DNA of 64,000 nt from Coniella vitis (taxonomy: Eukaryota > Ascomycota > Sordariomycetes > Diaporthales > Schizoparmaceae). Below the pieces are notes generated by a model. It ran no database searches, was not told where the DNA came from, and worked only from the letters and a program-made list of their open reading frames with translations. The translations under genes and the position numbers were made by a program. The stretch spans positions 2,771,001 to 2,835,000 of the forward strand of contig WUJK01000001.1 of NCBI GenBank assembly GCA_011317545.1. The letters run 5' to 3'. Position 1 is the first letter of the stretch, and the number at the start of each line of letters is the position of its first letter. Shown here piece by piece: positions 20,892 to 33,175 of this stretch.

Positions 20892-23800
20892 CTTGGCAGT
20901 GAGTGCTGTCTCAGTCTCCGAACCAGAAGGTGAAGTGTCTGTTGAGTCTTTGTTCCTTGGCTGGCCTGAGATCGAGGCTGCTGAAAGACTAGTTGTCGTG
21001 AAGTGATTCGCCCTTCAGGTTAAACTTCAGAGTCCCTGGACGAGCCTGAGAAACTGATGCACAAATGGGCAAAAGAATCGGTGATACCAGAGGAACCACG
21101 TGAGGACATGTACAGACGCTAAGAGAACGAGAGCTTGCGGATATTGCCAACGACACAGGGAGTAGTTTCTGGATTGTTTTTGAAGGAGCAATCTTTAAGC
21201 TTTGGATACAAAGCCGCCTGGATGATCGGTGATGTATTCTCTACTAATTCTTGCGGATGTGTTGTATTGGTGAGCGATGTCTTGTGATCGAATTGAGTGA
21301 AGGTCAAAGATATCTGACTGATGTGTTGATATTTGTCGTAAGGTATCCAGGCTGATGAGGCTGGTGGACTTGATATTCAGGTGGCAACAATTCAACCATT
21401 ATATACCAACTGTCAGGCGCTTGGTGGTGTCCAGGGACGACTGGGACCCACCCCTCCTTTCCAGAGTGGACGTGTAAGTCATAACGTATATCGATGGACC
21501 GTGAATGCGTAGGACAGTGAGGAAGGGGGGGGGGGAGGAAGGAAGGGAACAGGCAAGCAGCATAGCCTTCCCGGTCCATACCGAGTGAAGGCTGCGAAAA
21601 CTCCGAAGGGACATGGTGACTACCTGCCACGACATGTGGTGACGCAGAGGTTCGAAGCATGGAGAGCCCAGCCCACGCGGCGGAGGGTCGAATGGGACAC
21701 AGTGGAGGGAGGTGAACGGCGAATTTGCAAAGGAACCGCATTTGGGTACCTGGCCCTGGGCGGGCTACACTCGTAGCCGCAGAGCAAGTGATACTATGTA
21801 GAGCTGCGGACTAGTAAGAATGCACGCAACTCGTAGTGAGTGGGGTGAGAAGAACATGGATCAGGTAGACCCAGCCAACCAGTACGTGCGAGATACTGGA
21901 GGGAATCTAGGCTGCGAGTACTACCAAGCAGTGCGTCCCTTGTTAGGCAGGCCAAACAAAACCAACCAAAACTGGGTCTCGTGCGGGTACAGCAGCAGAG
22001 CAGCTAGGATGGAATAATAAGCCTCGCCGGACAGAACAGGAGGAGATGGGCCAAATGACAGTGTACGTTGCTGCACGATCCCTGCTCGTCGGTTGGCGTG
22101 CCTGAGCAGCCAGAATCCTATTGTTGTTGCTGCTGCTGTTGCGGATGATGCATTTGATTCGAAGGACAGGTTGCTGAAATTGAGCAGCTCTGTATCAGAC
22201 ACGCATGTGCTGGTAGTACGACGATACATGGGTGCCAGGACACGTTTGTTTCTTGGTGCTTCTGGGCGAACGGGGATACCGGCAATTTGAGTATCAGCAA
22301 CTGGGGGTGTCAGGAAAAAGTTGCGTCTGAGAGTTGCTGAATACTATGTACTCCGCAACAGGGGGGCGCTCAACCAATCTGGGCCTGTAAGTAGACTTGC
22401 AAAAGTAACCTCGACCGATCCTGGCCATCTGCGGACGGCATCAACTTTGATTCAAAGCCAACCTCGAGAAACTGAACGTCATAGCAGCAGGCAGAGAACA
22501 ACAGCTGCATCTCCTGTTCGCCTTGAAGATTGGTCCGGCAACTTGGACAGCTTCGTCGTCCGGTGCCTTTGAGGGGGAATATGACGAACCCAGACATTGT
22601 CACGAGTTGATTGAACGTGCCTGATTATCAATCCGTCCCAGGGGGCTGCGCGCAAGCAAAGTCGGATAATAAGCTTACTTTGCGTAGAAGCCTTGCCACA
22701 TAAATTTTGGACCTTCGAGAAAACTAGTCCCTCCAGAAGTTTAAGCGCCTGCCTCAGCTTGGTGTCTACTCTGTAGCAAGGACGCGGTAGTGGACACGGC
22801 AGCTGACTGAATTGGCTGGCATGCGCAACGACCAACAACAATCTTCTGTTGCGCGGTTTCGCAAGACGAGAGCTTCTGCAATGGTGCCAAGAGTTGCTGG
22901 CATGGCACGACGCGCAACAGGCTGCCAGGCAAAGACGAGCACCATATCGATGCCGTCGCCAGCAACCTGCCATGGCTGACGCAAGAACAGTGACGCGGCT
23001 TCAGGCTGTCGCGTGGGGGAAGTGTAAGGTGATGTATTGATGCCTTCTTTCTCATGGCGGCAACCAGATCCGCTTCGAGCAGTGGCTAGCCCAAGGCAAG
23101 GAAGCCCTGATGCGACCGTTAGCGATCTCGACAGCAGGGTTCACGTCTCTGCCAAGACATTCGGTGTTGCCAGATGCAAAGAATGTTGCAAGCCACAAAT
23201 GACTCTGCCCAGACAGCCACAGTACGTAGTATGCACACGTGAGAGCTGCAGCAGCAATAAGCTTGCAGCAGCTTGGTTTGGATGGGTACATAGTACACAG
23301 AGTAACGGATGTGGCTGGACTTGCCAGTCCTGATTGTTGTTGTTGTTGTGTAAAGGATCCAATCCCGGGCGAGTTCTAGGCGGAGACGTCGACGGAAAGG
23401 GACAACTCCGAGTGACTCATCCAAGTCATCTTGGGAAAGCGGGAAAGCGTGGAGCACAAGGCCTGAGTCACCAGCAAACAGCCACCTTTATTAGTCATTA
23501 GGCAGCTGAGATTTTTCATCTGGGCAGGCCCTGCCCTGGTCAACCAATGGCATGCAGGCCAAATCGCAACGGCCCGGAGCTCGGAGTGGCTTTGATAGCC
23601 AGCGCGGAATAACCCCTGCCCTGCCCTTGCCGAACTCCGTAGTCAGAGAGGCCATGTGCTCGGTCGGGACCGGAGCAGTCTCTCGGCCGGCGAGATGCGG
23701 AATGCCAGGGCGCTGTAACCAGTCTACAAGTCAGGCGACACATCCTGTCGCCGGTCGTACTGTTGCTATTCGTCAATTGTCACTTGCAGTACCATATTTT

Positions 23801-26407
23801 TCTGGGTTTTGCTTCGGGTCTTGTGGATCACCGTTCAGCCTTGCCGTCTAATTGCCGTGCGCCCTCCAGACCCTCACGGCCGGTTCTTCCCTATGTTGCG
23901 ACCACATGACCAATTTTATCAGACGCGCTGAAATTTACGCTCACCACAAATAGATGCGACGCGATATTACTCAGGAACGACAATGCCCGAGATGGATTTG
24001 AGCGAGATTCAATTTCGCAACTTTAAGATACTTGTGCACTACATTCGATACTTGTCAATCCCGTTGAAACGAGGGCTGTGGATGTTGGTGACGTCAAAGC
24101 GCTGATCCTCGAGATAAGTCTATGGAACACATGTCGTATCTGTCAAGGTCAACAGTTCGATTAACCATGAACATAACTATATCCCAATGCCTACTAGCGG
24201 GCTCCGCTTCGTCTGGTGTGTACGCACACTCTTGCGCAACAATGGCATACGTAAGTATCTTCTTTAGCTGCGTCTTGACCACAGTGACCAAACACGCGCG
24301 TACTCCTGCAAGTACCTGCAAGGGTGCGATTACGCGGTCGAGGTGTTGCGGTGAGCCCTACCCACTCGGCGTGATGCCAGAGCACGTTGCACGCTAAGCT
24401 CTCCTTGATTGTCCACTACAACGTTGAAAATTTATGCATGATATGCGCGCGCATCTGCTGGCTTTATGCTCAGAATGAGAGATCTTCTCGAACGCTTGCC
24501 GGCTTCTACTCCTGCCTCCCTGACCTGTGCGGTCAGGCTGGCTGGGATGACGTGCCTGGCGGCGCGATCGATTGGTGAGAAACGGGGCAATGGGCGGGTT
24601 CGTTGATCCATTTTGGAGCATGCACGATTGCTTCGTCACGTTTTAACTGTATGCATATGGTCCCGCTTCGTCAACGACTGTGCGTACGTGGCCGATGCGT
24701 TCGCTTTGTAATCGATTTGCAGCGAGCGCTGACGGATCTTGAGCGATAGAGGGCATGGTATATAGTCGAAGGTTACTGTTCCATCTACTATGGTAGTACC
24801 TTCGCGAGCAAGACCATCAAACAAGGACCAGACCGCCAATAACTGGGCGGGCAACAGAGCAGGCCCCCAGTACATGGGGGATGTGCATCAGGCTGCGGAC
24901 CGGATACCGGCTGCTTCTTTGCGTATCCGTTCCGCTCCAATCCGCAGCACATATTCCAGCCTTGGAACCAAAATCCCAACAGGGTGGTAGCCCTCAGGCT
25001 AAGGCGCGGCCCGCAGGTGACACAACGAGCCTATAAAGTGGGGCCAACCGCTGTCGCAGGGCCACCAGTTTACTGAATATGTACCTGGGCACCACTTAAA
25101 TGCTTTCAAGTACCACTGCCAAGAGTACATATTACTCCCTTACCTAAATCTTGGGTGCCTGTGAAGTAGTACCACCCCAATTCGCGCTACGTCTTGAATT
25201 CCTTTCACTCATTTGGTACGTTTCTGTTTGATCTTCTGCACTGTCCGCTAACCCTTCCGTTGAATGCGCTGCAAGGCAATGAGTGTAAAGGATGCAAGAT
25301 GCCTAGATATCTTGACGTAGACGTACCTGCTAGGTATTTAATTACTCCTACACGCCAGCCATGTGTTTCTTTACGGCTGTGTACAGGAGATGCGCATGGC
25401 GGCACGTCATATGACCACATGACTCTGGTAAGGCCTGCTATTGTAATAATACTGAGATGTTTTATACTGTGTGCGTTGTCCAATTATCGGAGATCAACAG
25501 GGAGAAACCGCAAAGAGAAATATAGACGATCTTCAGAAGTTGTAAAAGAACATGGTTTACAAACGTCCGACAATCCGCAGTCGAAATCCGCCAGACCTCT
25601 TCGTCGCCCCTCGCAACCAGCGGGCCCGGGCCCAGCACCAGGCCCAGCCCCAGCCCCAGCCCGGGCAGGCCCAGTAGCGTCAGCGTCACGGTCCCCTCGA
25701 CGGTCGATCTACTGTATACCAATATCTTTCATAAAGACGTGCTCGTCCTTACCCTATCAATTGAATTGCAATCTCGCAGTTCATGTCACACATATCTGCG
25801 TGTTGATTTTGCTAGTTGTTCAGCCTTCCATGTATAGCAACCCAAATAACCGTACAAGTGTGGTCGCTTGCCGTCTGATTTACCGTGGAAACCGTGATAT
25901 TGACCTGTTGTCCTTCCAAACTTGCCAAGATGCTTGTCTGATGACATGAATACATCCCCGCCGACTTACATCAAGATGCTGAGACTTGCAGACATTGGAG
26001 GGGGGGGGGGGCGGGGAGCATACGCATGGCAAAGAGAACTGGAATAAAGAATTGCTGGATGATAACAGGTGGTGATTCACGATCCTGGGTTGGGAGAAGA
26101 AGACCATCCACAACTCATGAATTCACTCTCGTATACGTCCTACCGCACAGAGTACAGTAAGCCGAACCAAGACGAGCTTCCGCTCCATTGATTGACGTTG
26201 GCTCGGATATAATGGGTAGCAGGAAAAGGTGACATGTATCGCACAGTTGGCACAAGCACCGGAACCCATCCGTCAGAATGGTTGGGGCAAGGTTGAATAC
26301 ATTGGGCGTCGAGCATGGTCGGTGCTGTTGTTAAAAGATATATGCAACATTGAGATGCCTCGCGTCCCATTTCACGAACCGACCAAGCACGACAGATCGC
26401 ATTCTCT
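20892..26407. other. 5.5-kb gene-free region upstream of the bZIP-like gene
   Basis: No frame here has an ATG start plus family features. It contains a G11 run (21525-21535), a G12 run (26000-26011), a GC-rich low-complexity block at about 25620-25680, trinucleotide tracts near 22121-22142 and 23335-23348, and dispersed motif copies at 21792, 22342 and 23286. No transposase, reverse transcriptase or terminal repeat was recognised. Confidence 0.5.
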
Positions 26408-27103
26408 CTACGAGAAGCCCATGGCCTCGCGCTGAGCCCGACGCTCTGCCACTCTCCTCTTGAAGCGCACTTCGGCCCGTCTTCTCTCACCACCGTCAAT
26501 CTTGCGCCCTCTCTTCTCCTCCCACATGCCCTCGGTCACAGACACGACGGCCGCTTTTGCTCCCTTCAATGGCAGAGCGTAGGGTCCTGAGACGGTGGTT
26601 CCATCAACAGAGTAACCATCCACCCGAGCCTTGTCTGCCTCGGCCACATCCTTGACATCCTTATCAAAGGGAATATTGACGACGCGACGGACAATTTCGA
26701 GCGGTCCTTTTTCGATCTCCTCGACTGCGAGCTTGGCCTTGCCGTCCTGCACGTGCTTCAAATCGCCGCCCGGTCCAAAGTGGCCATTCTTGTACTTTTC
26801 CCGCCAGTGTATCAAGTATTTCCGCGTCCGTGGCGGCTCGATACCGAGCTCCTTGAGCTGGGAGGATGTGAGGGAGAAGAGCGCCTCCCAGGTAGTAAAC
26901 TTGGCCGCGTGCTGGGTCAGGCCACGGCCAATGAGCTTAAGAAAGCTGGCAACGTCGGGGACAAATGGTGTCGGTGATGGTATCTTGGGCACTTGCTGTG
27001 CTTGTCGATGCAAGCAACGGATCTGGAGGGGTTGCTGCGGGGCCGCTGTGGCTGAGCGGAACAGCTGACCAAGGGCCGACGGCAGTCGTGGTGATGGCTT
27101 CAT
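26408..27103 (-). CDS. Mitochondrial small ribosomal subunit protein mS41 (IGR-motif protein, Fyv4-like)
   Basis: Single exon, 231 aa. The N-terminal ~35 residues contain Arg and Ser but almost no acid, as in a mitochondrial presequence. The IGR-motif domain covers about residues 50-106: FLKLIGRGL with Ile58-Gly59-Arg60, then KFTTWEALFSLTSSQLKELG and RKYLIHWREKYKNG. This domain defines the Fyv4/mS41 component of the mitochondrial small ribosomal subunit. The C-terminal ~120 residues are basic and variable, ending RRVAERRAQREAMGFS. Yeast Fyv4 is shorter, so this protein has a fungal extension. It lies divergently to the SNF2-RING gene across 654 nt. Confidence 0.9.
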   Translation of the reverse strand: MKPSPRLPSALGQLFRSATAAPQQPLQIRCLHRQAQQVPKIPSPTPFVPDVASFLKLIGRGLTQHAAKFTTWEALFSLTSSQLKELGIEPPRTRKYLIHWREKYKNGHFGPGGDLKHVQDGKAKLAVEEIEKGPLEIVRRVVNIPFDKDVKDVAEADKARVDGYSVDGTTVSGPYALPLKGAKAAVVSVTEGMWEEKRGRKIDGGERRRAEVRFKRRVAERRAQREAMGFS

Positions 27104-27757
27104 TATGGGCAGCGCGCCTGACTAGCTCACGGAGCTTGCTTCGTCCGGTCGGTAAAGATGAAAGGTCGAGCAGAGAGGCGTCCTAGACTGCCACAGCAGC
27201 GTGATGCGTCGGTCGTGGCGGGCGAGGCGTGGTGGGAGTTTTTATATGCTGCGTTGCGCTCGCGGCCGTGTCTGCGGCTTGATGAACGTCGACAGAAAAA
27301 AAGGCTTCCAAGTTTGGCGCATCGGAGGTGGCCCGTGCTCTCAGCCTGTTACTATGTACATAGCATTCTGCCCTGGGAGCTCGGGGGCGACAGTGGGTCT
27401 CGGCAGCTGCAGGGTACCACTAACGGGTGGTACTGGTGAGCCAATGAGAGGGCGAGGCTGGCCTTACAAAGCCTATTGTGACAGACGCAAGGACGCATAG
27501 AAGCCCCCCTAGCGACTTACACGCACCCAGGCGAGGCACCTTACCCACGGCGGCACCTGCAATCGACTAAGCCGGGGGACCTCTTCTTCCTTACCTCTTC
27601 CTCCTCCTCTTCTTTCCTCCTTACCCCTCTCTTGCCTTCTTCCGTCACACAGCTCCCTTTTCCCCCTTCGCCGACCTCGCCTACGCCAGTATTTGTGACC
27701 TGCTACTTGCAGTGCAGTTACATGCGACCCGCATTTCCGATCGAGCACACTGTTAAG
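27104..27757. other. Divergent promoter region, mS41 / SNF2-RING gene
   Basis: 654 nt between outward starts. Contains TACTATGTACATAG (27350-27363), of which CTATGTACATAG is a perfect 12-bp palindrome. A pyrimidine-rich stretch (about 27585-27665) precedes the SNF2 gene. Confidence 0.55.
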
Positions 27758-30700
27758 ATGAGCCGACGTCGAGTTTTGGGAGTGCGGCGGTCCCAAATTG
27801 ATGTCACGACTGCAGATGTGAACCCAGAGGGCAAGTCAGCTTAACAAAGCGGCAAAAGAAGCTCCCGACTAACCCGTTTCTTCAGATCCTTTCCCCGACT
27901 TTGCTTTGGAATTCTTTCAACGCCAGTACACCAAGGATGATGCAGACGTCGCCAGCGGCCGTCCAGCCAAGCGCAGAAAGACCGAGCCAGGTGACCAAGT
28001 TGACAGTGTGATTATCTTCGAAGACGCAATCGTCATTAAGAGGCCGAGCGATGGCGAGTTTGTCGACATCGACCCGTTCCGTCTTCCTCATATCCACAGT
28101 CTCCTTCGTTTCGACCTCAGCGAAGTGGATGGTGGAGACCATGATGCCAGCAATAACCCAACACATGTGCTCGGCATTTCCACGCGCCCTTCGCTGAAGG
28201 CCGACAACTTTGCCATCACATTCCCACTCACCACTGCAACCGATATATCCGCCGAAACCGTCGCGATTTTCAAACATGCCTATGAGTCTTCCTGGTCGAA
28301 CCCCAATATAGAGGATGCCGTCTGGGTGTCTGCAGATGCTGTGTTAGAAGCCGACGGCGTTGTCACCACCCTCACACTCTCGTTGCAAATCCATTGGAAC
28401 ACCAGCAGCACGGTTTATGCACCTTCATTTGCACCGTCGCAACGAAAGTTTCGTCGCGAAATGTTGGCCCTAGCATTTCCAGCCATTTTCGGCACTGCTA
28501 CCGAGGAGCAAGCAAAATCTTGTTCGCCTGCATTGTTCTACGAAGCAGCACATGTTCCTAATCCTGAGGATACACCATCTGAGAACCTTCCCATCCCCAA
28601 CATTACAGCAAAGCTCTATCCTTTCCAGCGACGCGCCGTAAGATGGATGCTCGGACGAGAAGGTGTTGAATGGAATCAGGATGAGAATGGCGGCAGCCTG
28701 ATAAAGACGGTTGGGTATCGATGTTTCGACGCACCGAGCGCTTTTCAGAAGATGCATGATGTCGGCGGAGAAAAGTACTACATCAGTCCGCTTTTGGGCA
28801 AGATTGCCAGAGATACTACGCCCTTCCACGATCTTGAGCAGAACTTCAGAGGCGGCATCCTTTCTGAAGAGATGGGCCTTGGAAAGACTGTAGAGCTGAT
28901 CTCGCTGTTTTCTCTCCACCGTGCGCCTTCTCAACCGCCACCCATCTTCGACATGTATACTGGGGAGATGGTAAAGCGTACGTCGGCGACCCTGATTGTT
29001 TGCCCGTCATCTCTCAAGCAGCAGTGGATATCTGAACTCACCAAACATGCACCTAGCCTTCGGGTCATGCATTATAAGGGTCTCAGCCTGTCAGCCCGAG
29101 AGGAAGCCAGCAAAGCTGAGGCTCTCATTGAGAAACTAGCAAGCCATGATGTGGTTGTGACGACCTACAGCGTCCTAACTGCCGAACTTGCTTATGCATT
29201 GGGAGAGCCTGATCGGGCTAGACGTGCGCCACGCAAGTATCATAGGCCAGTCAGCTCCTTGACGCAGCTCTGTTGGTGGCGAGTGTGTATGGACGAGGCT
29301 CAGATGATTGAGAGCGGAGTGTCAAAGGCTGCTACTCTGGCAAGACTGATACCCCGTGTGAATGCTTGGGGCGTCACTGGGACACCCGTCAAGGACTCTG
29401 TCGAGGATCTTCGAGGATTGCTACTTTTCTTGCGGTACGAGCCCTTTGCATCGAACATTGCGGCTTGGAATACACTTGTTCGACACAAACAGGGCGACTT
29501 TTCGCGGCTGTTTGACCATCTCGCGCTTCGTCATTCGAAGCGTCTCGTCAGACACGAAATCTACATCCCGACGCAAAAGCGTTATGTCATCACCATGCCA
29601 TTTACTGCAGTGGAGGAACAACACTATCAGACTCTCTTCAAAGAAGTCGTGGAGGCTACAGGTCTGAGTCCGACCGGAGAGCCACTGCGTGACGACTGGG
29701 ACCCCAACGACCCGAAAGTGTTGGAAGCAATGAGGACTGCTCTGGACCGCTTGCGTCAAACAGCATTACACCCAGAAGTTGGCAAACGAAACCGGAAAGC
29801 CTTGGGCCAAAAGACGGGCAAAGCTGTTCCCATGCGTACCGTCGCCGAGGTTTTGGATGCGATGATCGAGCAGAGCGAAATATCGATCCGTGCCGATCAG
29901 CGAACTCTGTTCTTGAATAAACTCACCCGGGGTCAGCTCTATGAAGAGTCCCCGCGTGTTAAAGAAGCCTTAACTTTATGGAAAGACGTGCTCGACGACA
30001 GCACTAAGATTGTTGAGTCGTGCCGGAAACAGCTTGAGCTTGAATTGAGCCTCGTCAAGCCTGCCGTTGCCAAAACTAATGGTGGCAATAGCCCAGATGA
30101 CAGTGACGCTGAAGCGGACGAGATCAACACAGGCAGAGTTGGAGACGCTCGTCGACGTCTGCGATCTGCTCTCGAAGTTCAACACAGAGCTGTCTTTTTC
30201 GTTGCAACTGCGCATTACCAACTTAAGACCAACCCTGATATGACAGAACCAAATTCTGATGAATACCGACGTTTAGAACAACTAGAGCTGGCCGGTTACG
30301 ACGAAGCAAAGCTAATTCGTCGTGAGATACTCGAGGAAACCCGACAGAAAGCCTTGAAGCTGATGAACAAGATCTGGAGGTCGGCAGGCAAGCAAGACTT
30401 TGTCACGGTGCCTGAATACGTCAACGTTGAGTACCAGGGCATCGAAAGTCGTAAAATTGTAGATGACCTAGAAATTCTCGCTGGTGAGCTTAACACACAA
30501 GCCGATCGACTGGACGAGTGGCGGGAACATTTGATTCAGCTCTTGCTGAAGCCGCTCGTTGACGAAGATGACGAGATTGAGATCACAGGAGAAGAATATG
30601 AGGATTCAACAAAACTCATGGAGCAGATTGTGGTGTATGTCACGCTCCTCAGGACGGCGATAGCTGACCGCGAGGATGTCTTGACTGGCCAGGTCAATGA

Positions 30701-32729
30701 CCTTAACAGACATGAGGCTGCCACATCGCTTCGACAGGCGAAGGACGGCGAAGGCCCTAGTCCAGAACTATTTGTCAGGTTGTTCACCTTACGCAACCAG
30801 GTCAAGCCGCGATCCCAGCGCTCACTGCGAGCTGCAGTATTTGAGTTGCGCTCGATTTCAGTCCGGCTCCGTAGCGATGCAAAGGATGGATCGAAGAGAG
30901 CCCAAATAGAGCTAGACATTCTGACAAGACACCTCAAGGCTACCCAGAAGCAGCTTTCGGAACAGCAAAAGGCTTCTCAAATGATGCTGTACGAGCTCGA
31001 GCTTTTCACCGCAACCATGAACGCCCGAGTCGAGTTCTATCGCCAACTGCAGGGTGTTTCTGATATGTAAGTTCTTGTCTTGCGCACTAACTTCATTTCT
31101 ATGCTTGAAAATATCGTAGACCTTTATTTCCTGTTTCTCACGTCGAGCTTTATTTAGCAATGCTTTGGTGATCCAAATTGCTAAGTTGAATTTACAGGGT
31201 TGCACCATATGATGCATCTAAAGGAGAGGACATCGAAAGACTTATGCTCGAGACAGAAGAGCGTATGCAGAGCAAATTGGATGCACTCCAAGCAAAGCAC
31301 CGTTATCTACTTCATCTCAAGGATATGGACGCAGCCGACCAAGAGTCACGCATGTGCATTATATGTCGAGAGAACTTTACAATCGGCGTGCTCACCGTTT
31401 GCGGCCATCAGTTCTGTAAAGAGTGCATCACACTATGGTTCAAGGCAAACCGCAACTGTCCTGTTTGCAAGCGACGCCTGCAGACCTCTAGCCTACATGA
31501 TATCACTCTTAAACCGCAAGAGCTCAAGATACGCTCTGAGAATACTGGACCAGCACCATTACAAGTCACCAAGACCATCAAGGCCAGCGGCAGCCGCGAT
31601 CAGCGAAAATCTGCACCCAAAAAGACCGATATTTATACGGAGTTCAGCGCCGATAAACTTGCCGAGATTCGCAATATTGACCTCCTTGGGCCAGCATTTA
31701 CCACAAAGATTGACAATCTCGTACGGCACTTGCTGTGGTTGCGGGAAAACGATCCTGGTGCTAAATCAATCGTCTTCTCGCAGTACGCAGAATTTCTTTC
31801 CGTGCTTGCAATGGTCTTTGAATCGCATAAGATTGGCTTTAGTTCTTTTGAGAAGCCGAATGGCATCGAGGCCTTCAAAGAGGACCCATCTGTTGAGTGT
31901 TTTCTGTTGCATGCGCGCGCCCACGCTTCTGGGCTGAACCTCGTAAATGCATCGGTGAGTTCATACATCCTTGCTGGCTCCTGGAGTCCAGTTTTTCTCG
32001 CGTCTTATTTCATTCTTTGCATAAGTCACTCTTCCACCAATTTAGCGACAACGACACTTTCAAGGTCTTGTATAATAATGATAATCGAAACAGCACGTCT
32101 TCCTCTGCGAGCCTCTTATCAATCCCGCCCTCGAACTGCAAGCCATCGCTCGCGTCCATCGCATCGGCCAAGAGCAAGAAACCACAGTCTGGCTCTATAT
32201 TGTCGACGGTACCGTCGAAGAATCCATTTACAACATATCCGTCCGGCATCGCATGGAGCACATTACCGACCAACGAAAACAAACTCACGAGAATTCCAGC
32301 AAGAGTACCACCAGCAAAGCTGACAAAAAGGGCAAAGGCAAGGCCTCTTCTTCTTCTACATCTGGACCCCACGACACCAGTGCCCAACAAATCGTCGATG
32401 ACGAGGCAATCGAAGCCGCTAATTCGGCCGAACTCGAACAAGCTAGCCTTTCAAAGCTCATGGGTCGCGGCAGAGCGCAAGGAGAGGCGGTTGACAAGGG
32501 TGATTTGTGGGAGTGCCTGTTTGGTCATCTCAGTCATCAGCAGCAATCACAACAGCGATATGGCGGAGCGGTGGGTGCTACTGTCAATGGGGAGCCTTCT
32601 AGCAGCAGCGCTGCGGTAAATGGAATGAGGAATCCTGGTCCGGCTCTTCGAGGATTCTTGGCTGCTGAGGCGGCGGAACACAGGATACAGAATGTCGATG
32701 CCGATGTTGAAAGGGCTAGCGGATCATGA
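27758..32729 (+). CDS. IRC20: SNF2-family ATPase with RING finger (SHPRH/Irc20 type E3 ligase)
   Basis: Four exons: 27758-27830, 27886-31066, 31198-31954 and 32094-32729. The product has 1548 aa. Intron 1 uses a GC donor (GCAAGT...TTCAG). Motif I is EEMGLGKT (Lys358), motif II is DEAQ (Asp494-Gln497) and motif III region VTGTPVKD. A ~560-residue insertion with coiled-coil character separates the two ATPase lobes. It ends in a C3HC4 RING (Cys1138 to Cys1175; CIICRENF, CGHQFCKECI, CPVCKRRL). Lobe 2 carries SIVFSQY and, after the last intron, HRIGQEQETTVWLY. RING inside an SNF2 insertion is typical of SHPRH and yeast Irc20, which modify chromatin or PCNA-type substrates in DNA repair. The C-terminal ~130 residues are low in complexity. 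Confidence 0.93.
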
Positions 32730-33175
32730 TTCTGAGCACTCAGATTTCTGGATGGTTGCGGGGTGGCAGATGCCAACTATTATCACATGAAGCAGGAAAG
32801 CGTATCTTGGCAGAAGGTTAGTCAATACATTCGATAGACAGAGACATTAATTCTAATCAATTATCAAGTCTGGCATTTCATTCCGGTAAAATATTGAGTT
32901 TCTACCATTTTAATAATGTGCTTTCACCATTATGCTTTGATTCTGTCCTGTGTTCAGCACAACTCTGAATAGTGCATGTCAGAGCATGGCCATAAAAGTT
33001 CAGGGGTATCAAGTACTTGTATTATCCAAACATTTTTAAGTGGTCACCACACACGTGTCTAATTTCTAAGTTGATTCGTGGACCAGTGCTTGTCCGTGTG
33101 CATGAGCCATGATCTTCCCCAGAAGTTGCATCGAACCGTAGCGGGTAGTAATGTCAGGGCACCCAGCAACTCCTG
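32730..33175. other. Convergent intergenic region, SNF2-RING / 14-3-3-like
   Basis: 446 nt of AT-leaning 3' flanking sequence. No feature recognised. Confidence 0.5.

Noticed and set aside
22479..22973. Minus frame of 164 codons
   Set aside because: Composition rich in Cys, Arg and His with no ordered pattern, and overlapping frames on both strands.
25194..25949. Open frame of 251 codons in the gene-free tract
   Set aside because: It begins with TTG, contains a GC-rich Pro/Ala/Gly low-complexity block and shows no family motif.
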